A stretch of 64,000 nt of DNA, from positions 1 to 64,000 of the forward strand of contig JAKCPI010015310.1 of assembly GCA_023213315.1 (NCBI GenBank), written 5' to 3'. The position numbers and the translations under genes are program-made. The stretch is from Euborellia annulipes. Its lineage: Eukaryota; Arthropoda; Insecta; Dermaptera; Anisolabididae. Under the pieces are notes generated by a model. That model made no database searches and was not told the origin of the DNA. It saw nothing but the letters and a program-made list of their open reading frames with translations. Positions 33,610-44,454 of this stretch are shown piece after piece. Numbering within the stretch: the stretch's first letter is position 1; each line of letters starts with the position of its first letter.

Positions 33610-33651
33610 AAATAAATCTGGCCTAGCCCGGATGGCAGCCTTAAGTGCTAT

Positions 33652-33905
33652 TTTTTTTAAAATTCATAAATCAACTATTTTTTAGATGCTCTTTAAAATG
33701 TATATTCTCATTTTGCCGTTGAAATCTTCTGAAGACCACTTTACTCTTGTTCTTCATAGGAAAGATAGAAATGGTTGCCATGGTAACGGAATTTAAATCT
33801 TTTTCTTTTTATTAGATTAAAAATCAATTATTATTTAAATTCCCATTTATTTTTATTTTATTTCTGTCTTTAATTGTTTCCGAGAAAACATTTCTCTCTC
33901 TCTCT
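33652..33905 (+). repeat. R-family repeat, second segment
   Basis: AAAATTCATAAATCAAC, TTAGATGCTCTTTAAAATGT and GGTTGCCATGGTAACGGA continue the R consensus, ending in a (CT)n tract where a second LINE begins. Part of the R consensus between here and 31802 is missing. Confidence 0.8.
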
Positions 33906-34006
33906 CTTTTCGACTCTCGACGCTCGACGCGGCTGGTCGCCTGTAAGAGCTGCTGCGCCATTCTTCTCTTGGTGCTCGGAGATTCTAATTATTAATTGCA
34001 AATTGT

Positions 34007-34678
34007 TTGATATTTGAGAAGACACAAGCAATCTCAACAATGGGTTCCAAACCAAATACACGGCAACTAAATACGGACACTCTAAAATCCGCCCTAAAGG
34101 AGGTCTTCGCTGAACCCGGCACAATTGACAACCTTGTCGCGGCAATTCAACCTGCCCTCAACAAATGGATGGACGAGGTAACTGAGAAGTTCAATCGGGA
34201 GATTAATGCCCTTAAACGTGAGTACTCCACTAAAATTGATAAATTGGAACAACACACTAAAAATAATACAATCTTGGCATATGGCATTTCGGAGAATGAA
34301 ACCCAAACGTCAAATAAATCTCTCATTAGTGAAGTGAAAATGATATTCAGGGAGAAATTCGATATAAATTTTGAAGATAATGACTTAGACAGATGTCATC
34401 GAATTGGTCGATTAAAGAAGGCCAATGGAAATGAGAACTCATCTCCTCGTCCAATACTAATCAAATTCACCACAAATTCGCTGAAAAACAAAATATTTAA
34501 CTCCAAATCACGACTGAAGGGCTCTGGCATTATATTAAGGGAGGATTTAACTTTTCACCGAAGGCAACTTCTCAAAGCTGCCCTAGAGGAATATGGCGGC
34601 AGAAACGTCTGGACCTCTTCAGGCAACATTATCTGCAGGGGCGCTAATGGGAAAATATCTGTATTTAATGAACATTAA
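34007..34678 (+). CDS. LINE ORF1 protein
   Basis: 223 codons from the first ATG; the likelier start is at 34040 (MGSKPNTRQLNTDTLKSALK), just after a cleaner leader. It has a coiled-coil-like stretch (WMDEVTEKFNREINALKREY ... KLEQ), then an RRM-like region with DRCHRIGR, RPILIKFTT, KSRLKGSGIILREDLT and NVWTSSGNI, typical of L1-type/Transposase_22-like ORF1 RNA-binding proteins. It would bind the LINE RNA as a nucleic-acid chaperone. The ORF is intact. Confidence 0.85.
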   Translation: MIFEKTQAISTMGSKPNTRQLNTDTLKSALKEVFAEPGTIDNLVAAIQPALNKWMDEVTEKFNREINALKREYSTKIDKLEQHTKNNTILAYGISENETQTSNKSLISEVKMIFREKFDINFEDNDLDRCHRIGRLKKANGNENSSPRPILIKFTTNSLKNKIFNSKSRLKGSGIILREDLTFHRRQLLKAALEEYGGRNVWTSSGNIICRGANGKISVFNEH

Positions 34679-35035
34679 TAAGATAAAATATCGCAAGATT
34701 TAAGAAAAAGAAAAAAGTAAAATTTTTGTTTTTGAATTTTTTGTTTTCACATAAATTCTAATGTATTCGTAATATCAGTCCTTAAAATACTTTCTTAGAA
34801 ATACTGTATTAAAATAACTAAATAAATTTGAGTTCATTACTACTCATGATGGATTATAGAAATAATTCCCCAGAGAAAAATGAACTAAATTAAAAAAATT
34901 AATTATTATTAAATTATCTATTTACCAAAATTCTAGGTAATATTTTTATTTATTTTTATTCATTGCTTGCAATCAGCTGACTTATGTCAAATTTGTTTTG
35001 ATGTATTAAATACAAACTAAATGAAAGGCAAGCCA

Positions 35036-35072
<37 letters not shown>

Positions 35073-35267
35073 GTATAATTATTTATCTTTTCACAAATAA
35101 TATTTAGAGATATAATATTAACTTGTCATGATTTACTTTTATAATATGTAATTTTTTGCAATTTCAAAATATTTTAATTATATGTATACTCCGGGCTCAC
35201 TGAGAGTGAGGCGTGAACCAACCTATTTGCATCTAATTTATTAACACTTCTGTGTATATAAGGATTA
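34679..35267 (+). other. Inter-ORF region of the LINE
   Basis: AT-rich, with a long T-run at 35041-35067 and TGAGAGTGAGGCGTGAACCA near 35200. About 590 bp between ORFs is long for a LINE. Nothing coding seen. Confidence 0.5.
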
Positions 35268-35309
35268 TTGTTTGTATTTTTTATTTTTATTTATATTTAT
35301 ACATTGAAG

Positions 35310-36150
35310 ATGCGCTCGGAAACCGTCTCTGGCTCGCGGTGCGTCCCTAAGTTTGTTGAGATAGCTCATGTCAATGCGCAGTCCCTTATTGGTAATTTTG
35401 ATGAATTTTTTAATATTTTCAATGGGGGAGGGTACGATGTGGTCTGTGTGAGTGAAACGTGGCTCAAAGATAAAATAAAAGATTCTAGGGTCGACCTTCC
35501 GGGATATAATATTGTAAGGCACGATAGAATGGGGAGACAAGGTGGTGGAGTGGCAGTATATCTAAGAAATGGCATATCTGCAAAGGTAGTTGCAGCTTCC
35601 GATCCCTCTCTTGCTTTTAGGCCGGAATATTTGTTCCTGGAGCTCAGAATTGAGTTTCACACAGTGCTCCTTGTTGTTTGTTATCGGCCCCCCAAAATTG
35701 GATATCTGTCTGAACTGGAGGACAAAATTGCTCTTTATATACATAGGTACAAGTACTTTGTTTTGGTGGGTGATCTTAACACTGATATGTCTAATCCAAT
35801 TGCCAACTATGACACTGATTTCCTTAGAAGCATGATAAATTCTTTGAACTTAGATTTGGTTCCCCTGAATCCAACACATCATACGACAACGTCTCATACA
35901 TTACTCGACTTGATTGTAGTCAACGATCTAGCCAATGTAAAATCATTTGGGCAAAAAGCCGTGTCAGGGCTCTCAAATCATGACCTAATCTATCTACAAT
36001 TAAATTTTCAAATAGGACATAGGGACGTCAGGGAGTTTGTATATAGGGACATTAGGGGTATTCCCACTGATAGATTTTATGAGGAGGCTATAAAATATCC
36101 ATGGTGCATGGTTGAGAGAATGAATACGAGTGGACCGGATGGTGGATTTT
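35310..36150 (+). pseudogene. LINE ORF2, endonuclease domain
   Basis: The open frame starts at 35268; the first credible Met is at 35310. It has the AP-endonuclease motifs: AHVNAQSL (N), VCVSETWL (E), VVCYRPP (Y), VLVGDLNTD (D, N), SHTLLDLI and SGLSNHDLI (catalytic H-D). All active-site residues appear present. The frame is lost by a frameshift near 36130-36150 and continues in another frame. Confidence 0.9.
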
Positions 36151-36534
36151 TTGACAAGCGGTATCATTAATATATTTGACCGATTCGCCCCTGTTAAAAA
36201 AATCAAAATGTCAAATAGGCAACCTCCATGGTTCACAAATGAAATCAAGGACATGATCAAGAGGAGGAATGCACTGTGGAAGGAGTTTAAAAGCTCAAGG
36301 CAACCTCAACTTATGTCGAGTCACAGCAAACTTAGAAATAAAATTAAACAAACCATAAGAAAGGCCAAGCAAAAATATAGTGCTGGCCTCCTGTCTGACG
36401 GACTGTCTTCCTCCGATCTATGGAGAAGACTTAAGTCACTAGGAATAAATAAAAAAGACTCACCACCTCAATGTCCAGTAACGCCCAATGAACTTAATGA
36501 ATTTTTTACCACCACCCCCACAACATGCGCTTGA
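36130..36534 (+). pseudogene. LINE ORF2, linker between endonuclease and RT
   Basis: Encodes FDRFAPVKKIKMSNRQPPWF and TNEIKDMIKRRNALWKEFK, the typical basic linker. It ends after a second frameshift near 36490-36530. Confidence 0.88.
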
Positions 36535-37807
36535 TGTAAATCCGATACACTCTGATATTCCTCACACTAATGAGTTAGAGGGATTTTTCTTCAAAAATAT
36601 AACACCCTTAGAAATTTATGAGCAAATAAAAAAAATAACTTCTAATGCTTTAGGGGCTGACCAAATAGGCATAAAAATGATTAAATTGCTTGGCGTAATT
36701 ATATTCCATCCTTTGAGTTTTATGTTTAATTTCTCTCTACAGAATTCGGTCTTTCCCTCCTCTTGGAAAATGGCACTTGTGCATCCTATCAATAAGAAAA
36801 AGATTCCCACTGCTGCTTCGGATTTTAGGCCCATAAGCATTCTTCCTGCTCTCTCGAAGATATTTGAGGGCTTAGTTTATAAGCAAATCTCCGAATATAT
36901 GGAAACAAATGGCTTGTTTAATCCTCTCCAGTCTGGTTTCAGGGCCAACCATAGCACTACAACTGCGTTGATTAAAATAACCGATGACATCAGAATGGCA
37001 ATGGACAAAAGACAGCTGACGGTATTAGTTCTATGTGATCTATCCAAGGCATTCGACTCAGTCAATCACAAAATATTGAACAACTTGCTTAAGCACAATG
37101 CATTTTCTGATTCTGTGAGAGCTTGGATTGCATCCTATCTCTGCAATAGAAAACAATGTGTTCTCATAGAGTCTGAGAGATCTGATTGGCGTGATGTTGT
37201 TTGTGGGGTGCCTCAGGGATCATCTCTGGGGCCACTATTATTCTTGTTATATGTAAATTCTGTCACTCATAATGTCAAAATATGCAATTATCACTTATAC
37301 GCTGACGATTTACAAATATATATTCACTCTAGCATAGAAAATCTTAATAATACCATTGCCATTCTGAATCGGGAGTTGGAGGGAGTTAGGGTGGAGTTCG
37401 AAAAATTGGGACTGATAATGAATCCTCTAAAAACTAAAGCTATGCTGGCTGGGTATAGTAGACTCTTAAACAAAATCGATTTTCCAGTGTCATCAGTTCG
37501 CATTGGAGATGTGAATGTCCCATATAGCGAGGAGGTTACCAGCCTAGGCCTGATAATAGACAGGGGTTTAACATGGCAGCCTTATGTCGATAATATGTGT
37601 AAAAGGGTGTTTGGGGCACTATATAGTCTGAAACGGTTGGACATCTCCCCATCAACTAATATCAAAAAAACTCTGGTTCAGACACATGTCTATCCTATAT
37701 TCAACTACTGCGATATAGTGTACTCGGATACAAATGTGAGAACATCTCAGAAGCTGCAGCGGGCTCAGAATGCCTCTCACATATATTGTCGATCTGAGGC
37801 GAGATGA
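36488..37807 (+). pseudogene. LINE ORF2, reverse transcriptase domain
   Basis: 439 codons: FPSSWKMALVHPINKK, DFRPISILPALSKIFEGLVY, LQSGFRANHSTTTAL, motif A LCDLSKAFDSVNHKIL, GVPQGSSLGPLLFLLYVNS and catalytic YHLYADDLQIYI. It continues to the thumb and ends at a third frameshift near 37800. YADDLQIY and the lack of RNase H suggest a CR1/L2-related clade. Confidence 0.9.
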
Positions 37808-38112
37808 ACACATTTCCCCCCGCGTATGAGATACTTGGTTTGAGGAAACTGGACGACATGAGGAGGCTCTCTCGACTCAAACTTTTAAGAAAGGTCCTGG
37901 ATGGCAATGCCCCTTGTTATCTATGTGAAAACATAATAGGGATGGCATCCAGGATTAGACCATTTGACTTGAGGGTGCCTCCTCAGAGGACTTTCTTGTA
38001 CGCGGGGTCATTCTGTGGCTCTGCTGTGAGGGATTGGAACGCACTGCCAAACCAGATCAAAGCTGCCACCACCTTTAAAATATTTGTTCACAGGTTATTG
38101 GGAGAGCAATAA
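37804..38112 (+). pseudogene. LINE ORF2, C-terminus
   Basis: Encodes the usual LINE tail with LRKLDDMRRLSRLKLLRKVL, then SFCGSAVRDWNALPNQI and a natural stop. The last about 230 bp of 3' UTR end with GAATAAAACTTCATTCTTCTT. Confidence 0.88.
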
Positions 38113-38344
38113 GTCCTCATCGTGCTCTCATTCATGGGAGATTGCGCTATGAAATTACCGCACCGCCAGTTGGAGATTGTTGGATGAGTGGATATAGATT
38201 TTATCAATAATTTTATATAAGAGTATTCAATTTATAAATAGAGAGTCAATAATTATTATTATATATTGTATTATAAAAATATGTGAGCTATTGGGGCTTC
38301 TTACCCCTGGCTTGAATAAAACTTCATTCTTCTTCTTCTTCTTC

Positions 38345-38690
38345 TTTCTCTCTCTCACTTGCAAACATTATCGTCTATCTCTACTCTTTTTAAATTCATT
38401 TCCCGCCTTCTCTCATAGGCCTAATGTTAATTTCCTATAGGGATTTGTATGTTAATTTCGATTCAAAAGGGGGTCCCCCTTTGGAACTTTTTAGGCATTT
38501 AAAATTTTTTTTTTCCAATTCTTATGAAATTTTGTATTTATTTACGATTCTATATTGTCTATATAAAATGTCCAAATATGAGATTAAAATTTTCAAAAAT
38601 AGCCATAGTTTATTTCAAGCAGTCAACATTTAAAATGCAAATTTGAAACTAAGGTGCTATCGGAAACTAAATATATATATATATATATAT
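38345..38690 (+). repeat. R-family repeat, third segment
   Basis: TAGGGATTTGTATGTTAATT, AAAGGGGGTCCCCCTTTGGA and GGTGCTATCGGAAACTAAAT correspond to the reverse complement of 14190-14450. This completes the R copy split by two LINEs. Confidence 0.85.
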
Positions 38691-39250
38691 ATATGTTCTG
38701 GAAGGTTTCCGCGGCCGGATGTATGCAAAGATAAGTTTTCTCGTGTTAAGTCGCGTGGGGTGCTGAGATTTACTCGACGTTTCGGCTCTTCTTTCGGAGC
38801 CATTTTCAAGAGAGAAGGAAGTTAGGAGGTATTGGTGGAGGGGGGTTGTTTACGGGGTCGCAGTCTTCCTGGTCCCCAGGTCAATTTGGTGGATGACTCA
38901 GAGGCGTGGATTGGTCTCTAAGAGCTTGAGGAAGGTTGGCTGTGTGTAATTCTGTTCGGTTTAGATTGACTACGGGGCCTCAATCTGCCTACTCCCCAAG
39001 TCGGTGTATTGGTGGATGCCTCAAAGGTTTGGGTTTGTCTCTGAGAAATGGTCAGTGGTTGGTTGTGTGTTATCGGGTTTGTGTTTGGTTTGGGTTGACT
39101 TTGGGGCCTCAATCTGCCTACTCCCCAAGTCGGGATATTTGCTCTTGGTTCCCGGGGTCTCAACTTTTTCTTTTTCTTTATCGTCTGTTTTCTTTTTTGT
39201 CTGTCCGTATTTTTTGATTTCATATTCGGAGAAGCGGGCGGGAAAAATTT
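38691..39250 (+). repeat. GC-richer repeat with internal tandem units
   Basis: Begins with (TA)n, then ACGTTTCGGCTCTTCTTTCG and GAGCCATTTTCAAGAG. Three imperfect repeats of about 110-120 bp follow, each with GGGGCCTCAATCTGCCTACT / CCCCAAGTC (near 38855, 38965, 39090). Part of the first unit recurs inverted at about 61330-61410. Unclassified repeat; open frames here are judged spurious. Confidence 0.6.
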
Positions 39251-39399
39251 TTTTATAGGAAATACAAGTTTCGGTTTCGGCCGAAACTAAGGTTGAATCA
39301 GGGAGGTAGGGAGGGGATCTAAACTCAGAGTTTAATGTTTAACAAAAAATGTGGTCTATAATAAAAAATTCTCCTAATAGCGGAAAAATATTTAAATTT

Positions 39400-39863
39400 T
39401 GTTACCATGACAACAATTTCTCCTATCTTTTCAATGAAGTACAATTGTAAAGTGGTCTTCAAACAATTTTGAGAGCAAAATGAGATATACCATTTAAAGA
39501 GCATCCAAAAAATAATTGATTTTGGAATTTTAATCAAAATCGTTGGAGTAAATTTTGAGAAAATGGAAAAAACTGAAAAAGTGCATCAGTAAAGTACTAG
39601 TACTCTTTGCTCGATTTTGTTCAAAAGCTTCGTGTCACGTTCCATGGGTGTGCCTAACTTAAATATAAAATTTCAACTTCCTAGCTCTTTCCGTTCTTGA
39701 AATATTTTGTTCACAGACAGACAGACCATATTGCGAAAACCACTTTTTTCTATTCAGGGGACCTCAAATCCTGTATATCCATCAAAATCTCAACAACGAA
39801 TTTTTGACATGAAACCAATACTTTATCTCTCTATATATTAACATATATAGAGGTAAGAGAAAG
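39400..39863 (-). repeat. R-family repeat fragment
   Basis: Contains AAGAGCATCCAAAAAATAAT, AAAGTACTAGTACTCTTTGC, ACCTCAAATCCTGTATATCC and ends AGAGGTAAGAGAAAG. Same orientation as the copy at 14084-15118. Confidence 0.85.
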
Positions 39864-39881
39864 CAAAAAAGTAATTTATAT

Positions 39882-40183
39882 TAGGAACCGACCGAATATT
39901 CGGTTTCGGTTACGGTTTCGGTTTCGGCCAAAAAGTAGCCGAAACTTGAGTCTTAAAAAAAAAAGGTCAAATGATTTGCACTTTAAGGAGAAAAAATTTT
40001 TGTCTCCCTAAAAAAAAAAGGTAAAATGATTTTCACGGAGGGGAAAAAAATTTCAAAAAAAAAAAAAATATAAATTTTTTTATTGGAAATACAAGTTTTG
40101 GTTTCGGTTACGGTTTCGCCCGAAACTAAGGTTGAGGCCGAATATTCGGTTTCGGCTGAAAATCTTGTTTCGGTCGGATCCTA
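39882..40183. mobile_element. hAT-type MITE rich in TTTCGG motifs
   Basis: 302 bp. Ends TAGGAACCGACCGAA / TTCGGTCGGATCCTA (one mismatch), flanked by 8-bp ATTTATAT (39874-39881, 40184-40191). CGAATATTCGGTTTCGG is repeated near both ends. A related fragment lies at about 39262-39293. Confidence 0.88.
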
Positions 40184-40191
40184 ATTTATAT

Positions 40192-40475
40192 ATAATAGGT
40201 ATATGTAATAATAAAAATAATATATGATAAATAAATGTAATTTATAATACTAAGGCCGGAGGTTAATCCGATGATCGGTTGATCCGAGGCCGGATAAGAG
40301 TGGTTGTGCTGTATTTGAAACTTCAAAAGGTGCTAGCTAGCTTTTTTATCTACTTCAGAGCTCTTTTACGTTTTTCTAAGAAAATCCAAAGAGCCTAAGA
40401 TAGTTCATCACTCTTGGATCCATTAAAATGATAAAAATCAAAACCAAACAAATAAAACAAAAAACTTTTATAGAT
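40192..40475 (+). other. Intronic stretch, no clear feature
   Basis: AT-rich, with GGTTAATCCGATGATCGGTTGATCCG-like short palindromic repeats around 40260-40300. Not coding. Confidence 0.45.
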
Positions 40476-40945
40476 TAAAGGGGTTGGAGAATAGTAACCA
40501 GCAAATTTATAGCTCCACCTGACGTCCTTTTATTTGGCAGATATTTCGATGCGTAGGACACACATCGAATGCCTTAGGGGCGTTAAACATAGTGGTGAGG
40601 TGCCTTCTCTAAGCTGATGACCGCTCTGTGTCCAAAGCAGAGCTGCAGAGCTGCAGAGGGGCGTTAAACATAGTGGTGAGGTGCCTTCTCTAAGCTGATG
40701 ACCGCTCTGTGTTCAAAGCAGCTCTGCAGCTCTGCTTTGGACACAGAGTGGTCATCAGCTTAGAGAAGGCACCTCACCACTATGTTTAACGCCCCTAAGG
40801 CATTTGATATTAGTAGACTAAGCCCACCTACTATATCCTCGCGGCACTGAAGATGATGTGTGTACTACGCATCGAAATATCTGCCAAATAAAAGGACGTC
40901 AGGTGGAGCTATAAATTTGCTGGTTACTATTCTCCAACCCCTTTA
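40476..40945. mobile_element. Palindromic element P, copy 2
   Basis: Ends TAAAGGGGTTGGAGAATAGT and complement. The whole 470 bp is an inverted repeat, and the GGGGCGTTAAACATAGTGGT / AAGCTGATGACCGCTCTGTG segment has been copied three times (twice direct, once inverted). It contains CAGATATTTCGATGCGTAGG and, inverted, CTACGCATCGAAATATCTG, plus CACTGAAGATGATG. Same family as 25590-26126. Confidence 0.75.
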
Positions 40946-41008
40946 CTCTACTCATCACAGCCTACTATTCAATCTACTTTTATTGATTAATTTATTTATT
41001 ATTTTTAG

Positions 41009-41104
41009 GAACATAAAACTGATGAAATGCACACAGCTCTAATGGAGGCTTCCATGGATGGACATGTAGAAGTTGCCCGCCTCCTACTTGATTCTGGAGC
41101 ACAG
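41009..41104 (+). CDS. mask: mask exon 8 (ankyrin repeat)
   Basis: Acceptor TTATTTTTAG, donor GTATTT. 32 codons: EHKTDEMHTALMEASMDGHV, EVARLLLDSGAQ. This matches the conserved single-exon ankyrin repeat of Mask. It lies between introns of 13.3 and 10.0 kb. Confidence 0.97.
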
Positions 41105-41280
41105 GTATTTTAAAAATTCAAACATTTTATCATGATCATTTTCTTCCTCTTCCTTTTTAAATGGCTTGGATGATAGTCCGTTTAACCAGCTATGATTCAT
41201 TTCATTATTTATAAAAAATGACAAATTTGTTTTAAAAATGTCTTGACATTCAATATGTCATCCAAAAAGTTAAGTCCCAC

Positions 41281-41693
41281 CAGTGGCGTAACGTACGCCC
41301 CCGCAGACCCCGCAATGCGGGGGGGCTCCGGACCTTGAGGGACTCACGGGCCGGGCCGGGCTAAAAAACTGTATCTCCTCAGGGCTCCGGTAAAACAGAA
41401 AAATTTAGATTAAAAAAAAAAATTTAATGAAAATTTGTCTTTGAAAGGGCATGCGGCCTCAGGGCTCCGGTAAAAACGGTAAAAATTAATGAAAATTTGC
41501 CTTTGAAAGGGCCCGGAGCCCTCAGGGCTCCGGTAAAAACTTAAAAATTTAATGAAAATTTGCCTTTGAAAGGGCCCGGGCCCTCAGGGTTCAGGAATAT
41601 ACTGTATTTTAAAAATATTTTTTGTAAGGTCTAATAATGGGGCCCAAAATAAAGGTTTGCGGGGGGGCCCAGCTAAAAAACGTTACGCTACTG
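41281..41693. mobile_element. hAT-type MITE, 413 bp
   Basis: Ends CAGTGGCGTAACGT / AACGTTACGCTACTG, flanked by exact 8-bp AGTCCCAC (41273-41280, 41694-41701). The interior has three imperfect repeats of about 85 bp containing CTCAGGGCTCCGGTAAAA and TTGCCTTTGAAAGGGC. Confidence 0.93.
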
Positions 41694-42189
41694 AGTCCCA
41701 CCCATGCGTTTTCTATAATACTTGTGATTATTTCATTGTTTTTATAAAAGAAAATGAAAATCTTTATTGATATTTTCTAAGTTTGAAAGTTTCTATTAAA
41801 AAATACATAATATTTTTAAAAGAAAACTGGATTTGTACGAGAAATTGATTAGTTTTTTAATAGGAGAATTAAATATAAGTACACAAGGTTTTTTTGTTTC
41901 AATGATATACTGTATTAATTTAATATTAACACTTTCTGCGCATTTGGACACCATATGTGTCATCTTCAGAAGTGAATTACATACTGAATGGACTAGATGG
42001 CATTACTTTTCAGCTGGGGTAGTCAGAGTGGCTAAGGGTAGGGGTAGGAAAAAGAGAAGGGAACATTTTCCAGGAAAATCGTGCTCGGTGATGAAACAAA
42101 AGCCATAGAAACACCTAGAGTCCTCTATTCAATAATGTCAAACAAAGTTGTTTGATGTAAAAACAATTGCTCATTCATCAGATTTTGAC

Positions 42190-42287
42190 TGCTTTGTGGA
42201 TTTCCAATGCTTCTAATAACTCCAATTTTGCTCCCATTCTGGCCTCATGGATCAATTCGATGTTGCCTATTTCACAACTATGACCAT
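42190..42287 (-). pseudogene. Penelope-like endonuclease, end of GIY-YIG region
   Basis: Reads EIGNIELIHEARMGAKLELL then EALEIHKAVK, the tail of Penelope-type endonucleases. It continues the frame of 44684-44828 once the intervening element is ignored. Confidence 0.75.
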
Positions 42288-42952
42288 TAGGGCTATGACT
42301 TTCCGACTTTTTTTTTTTTAAAGATTTCCTGTATCACGACTCAATGAACTTTTGCCTATTAATGACTAAAATGACGTTTATTCCATTAAAATAAAAAAAA
42401 AAGGTCACGCACAAACCACTTTGAAATTTTAGGTTGACTGGTCGCAGTCTTGTATAAGCCGGTATATAAGGGAGGTGTACAAAGCGGGTTTTTGAGTTTT
42501 AATTAACTTTATTTGCTTAATTTGGTGTCAAATATAACTTTCATAACGCTCCAGAAAATCCCGGGGGAGGGGGGTAAGGTACCCTCTTGGAAGGGGTAAG
42601 CCAAAATCAAGAATATATATTTTATTTTTTTCTCATAAAGATTTAATGTTAAAATATATAAATTCTATTTAAAAAAGCAAATTGTACTATTTTTTTATTA
42701 TTCTAAATAAAAGACAGGCGTTGATCGGCTGAAGCAAATGTTCGAAGAAAAAAGTCACCCCAAACCAAAGTGTATTAGTTTCCAGCTGGATCGCCTTATA
42801 CGTGTTGTCATGTGAGGTGAACTCCATAAGTTGACTAAATCATCAAACATCCACTACTTCTTTGTGCAGGATTTGATTAGCCATTATAATAAATTAAAAG
42901 GAGCCCTCAGCAACGTTAAAACTAAAATTAAGGAAACAGACAGCTGAAGAGA

Positions 42953-43015
42953 CGACATGAAGTTTCTTTACCACCTCACTGGACACCAGTGAGGTGGTAA
43001 AGAAACTTCATGTCG
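42953..43015. repeat. Perfect 30-bp palindrome with 3-base loop
   Basis: CGACATGAAGTTTCTTTACC ... CTCACTGG, loop ACA, then the exact complement. The paralogous site at 59751 onwards has only the left arm, so this is a local inverted duplication. Confidence 0.95.
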
Positions 43016-43022
43016 AAGACAC

Positions 43023-43280
43023 TTCCGTCACTTCGCTGAGGGTAATAAAATCTCTTTCGTAAAGTTTCAACAAATTCCAAATATCAGCAATGTACGCTGG
43101 ACTTCTCTTGCCATCCTAGCCCTTCTTGAGTTTATTATGATTCCTGAAACCCGTAACAGGTTGCGTAAAATTTGTCCATTCATTTCTTACTAATGGGCTG
43201 ATCATTAAATCAGCAGCCAATGGTTTCGCGTTGAAGATTTTGATGAACTATCTGCAGCTCTGAATCACCAGGGCTCAATT
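43023..43280 (+). pseudogene. Unrecognised protein remnant in element T
   Basis: The frame reads FRHFAEGNKISFVKFQQIPN, VRWTSLAILALLEFIMIPE, and after stops SSQWFRVEDFDELSAAL. The same sequence, with similar decay, is at 59749-59890 and further down that copy. Conservation between copies suggests a former transposon protein. I do not recognise the family. Confidence 0.45.
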
Positions 43281-43566
43281 GCTTGAAAACTCACTGAAAA
43301 ATAAATTAATTTCCAATCAACATTGCCCGAAACAACCAATGTTAGGAGGGGCGGTGCAATCAAAGATATGGAAGAAGTCTACTAAGACTCCTCCTTCAAC
43401 AAGGACAACCCCCCCACTGAGATTCATCCTCAACAATGACCTTATTTAGAATATTTGACTTCCATGTGTCTTTAATGACCCTATATAAGTGAGTCTAAAG
43501 CTTGTGTTCAATTTTGTACCAATTTAAAGTGACTTCAAAAAATTGGCAAAAAATCATACTTATATA

Positions 43567-44159
43567 TAGAGACCGGATTTTAAGCAAAATGCTTATTGCT
43601 CAATTTTATAAGCAAACATTTGATATTTAATTTCTATACGAATTAGGAAAAACTAAGTGTATTGAGATTGCATTTTTAATGCTTTTTTTGCTTTTTTTGA
43701 GTTTTTATGCTTTTTTTCCCTTTCGTGCTTATTTTAACTTATTTTACGAATATTTATAATTTTTTTCTTTTTTTTTTATTAAAAAACACTTTTTTCCCAT
43801 TCGCACACGCATACACCAGGGACGTATATAAGGGGGCAGGGGGCCCGCCCCCCCCCCCAAAAAAAAAAAAAATTTTCCAAAAACCCCGCAGTGCGAAAAA
43901 AATATAGCCCTGTAAAAAAATTTTTTTCTGCAGGGTGAAAAAATTTGGTTCCGTAAAAACAAAATTTTTCGCAGGGCGGGGCGGAATAAATTTAGTTTAT
44001 TAAAAAAAAAAATTGTATAAGCCATTGGTATGAGTAAAAATTGCTTATGAGATGCTTTTTTTCAACTTATATGCTTATTTAACAACTTTTTATTCAAGTT
44101 TTTTATGCTTTTTTAAACACTTTTTTCCCATTTTTTTATGCTTTTTTGTCCGGTCTCTA
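43567..44159. mobile_element. hAT-type MITE M, copy 1
   Basis: 593 bp. Ends TAGAGACCGGATTTTAAGC / TGTCCGGTCTCTA with exact 8-bp CTTATATA (43559-43566, 44160-44167). The interior is rich in ATGCTTTTTT motifs and in C and A runs. The same family in opposite orientation lies at 45430-46020. Confidence 0.95.
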
Positions 44160-44454
44160 CTTATATATAAAAGGCTAAGAGGGTGTCCGATGTGTGAAAC
44201 AACCAATCAGGCCTCAGGGATAGCGCCATGGTAACAAAATATAAATATTTACCCATGTTTACGATTTTTTTTATTTATTTACATTTTGAATTCTAAAATA
44301 TCGGCGTAAATTTTTTATCTGTGTACCGGGAGAGTCCCGGAAAGGATATGATTCACAAAAAATCTTAAGTTCATGAATAAGTAACCGCTAAAATAATCTC
44401 TACATATAAAAATGAAAAGGGAAAATGTTTATGTACCGGTATGTATATAAGTAG

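Larger units (their letters stand above)
31803..33651 (-). mobile_element. R1-clade (Waldo-like) LINE, 5'-truncated
   Basis: Minus-strand non-LTR element ending in a poly(A) tail (T-run 31803-31822) that abuts a (TG)n microsatellite. It encodes the middle and C-terminal parts of an R1-clade ORF2. Insertion into a TG/CA microsatellite matches the (ACAY)n target preference described for Waldo elements of the R1 clade. 5' truncation at about 33651. Confidence 0.8.
33906..38340 (+). mobile_element. Non-LTR retrotransposon, full-length but frameshifted
   Basis: 4.4 kb element with 5' UTR, ORF1, ORF2 (endonuclease and reverse transcriptase, no RNase H) and a 3' end in a short TTC-type microsatellite instead of poly(A), as in CR1/L2-like LINEs. 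It sits inside an R repeat at a (CT)n tract. ORF2 has three frameshifts, so it is inactive. Confidence 0.88.

Noticed and set aside
32022..33615. Plus-strand ORFs opposite the R1-clade LINE
   Set aside because: Shadows of the minus-strand ORF2; no matching motifs.
38918..39258. ORFs of 84-101 codons over the GGGGCCTCAATCTG repeats
   Set aside because: Open on both strands because of the repeat structure; no recognisable protein.
43860..43985. Poly-C/poly-A and poly-G runs as assembly errors
   Set aside because: The same runs recur at matching places in the second MITE copy and in the F2-type foldbacks, so they belong to the elements, although exact run lengths may be unreliable.
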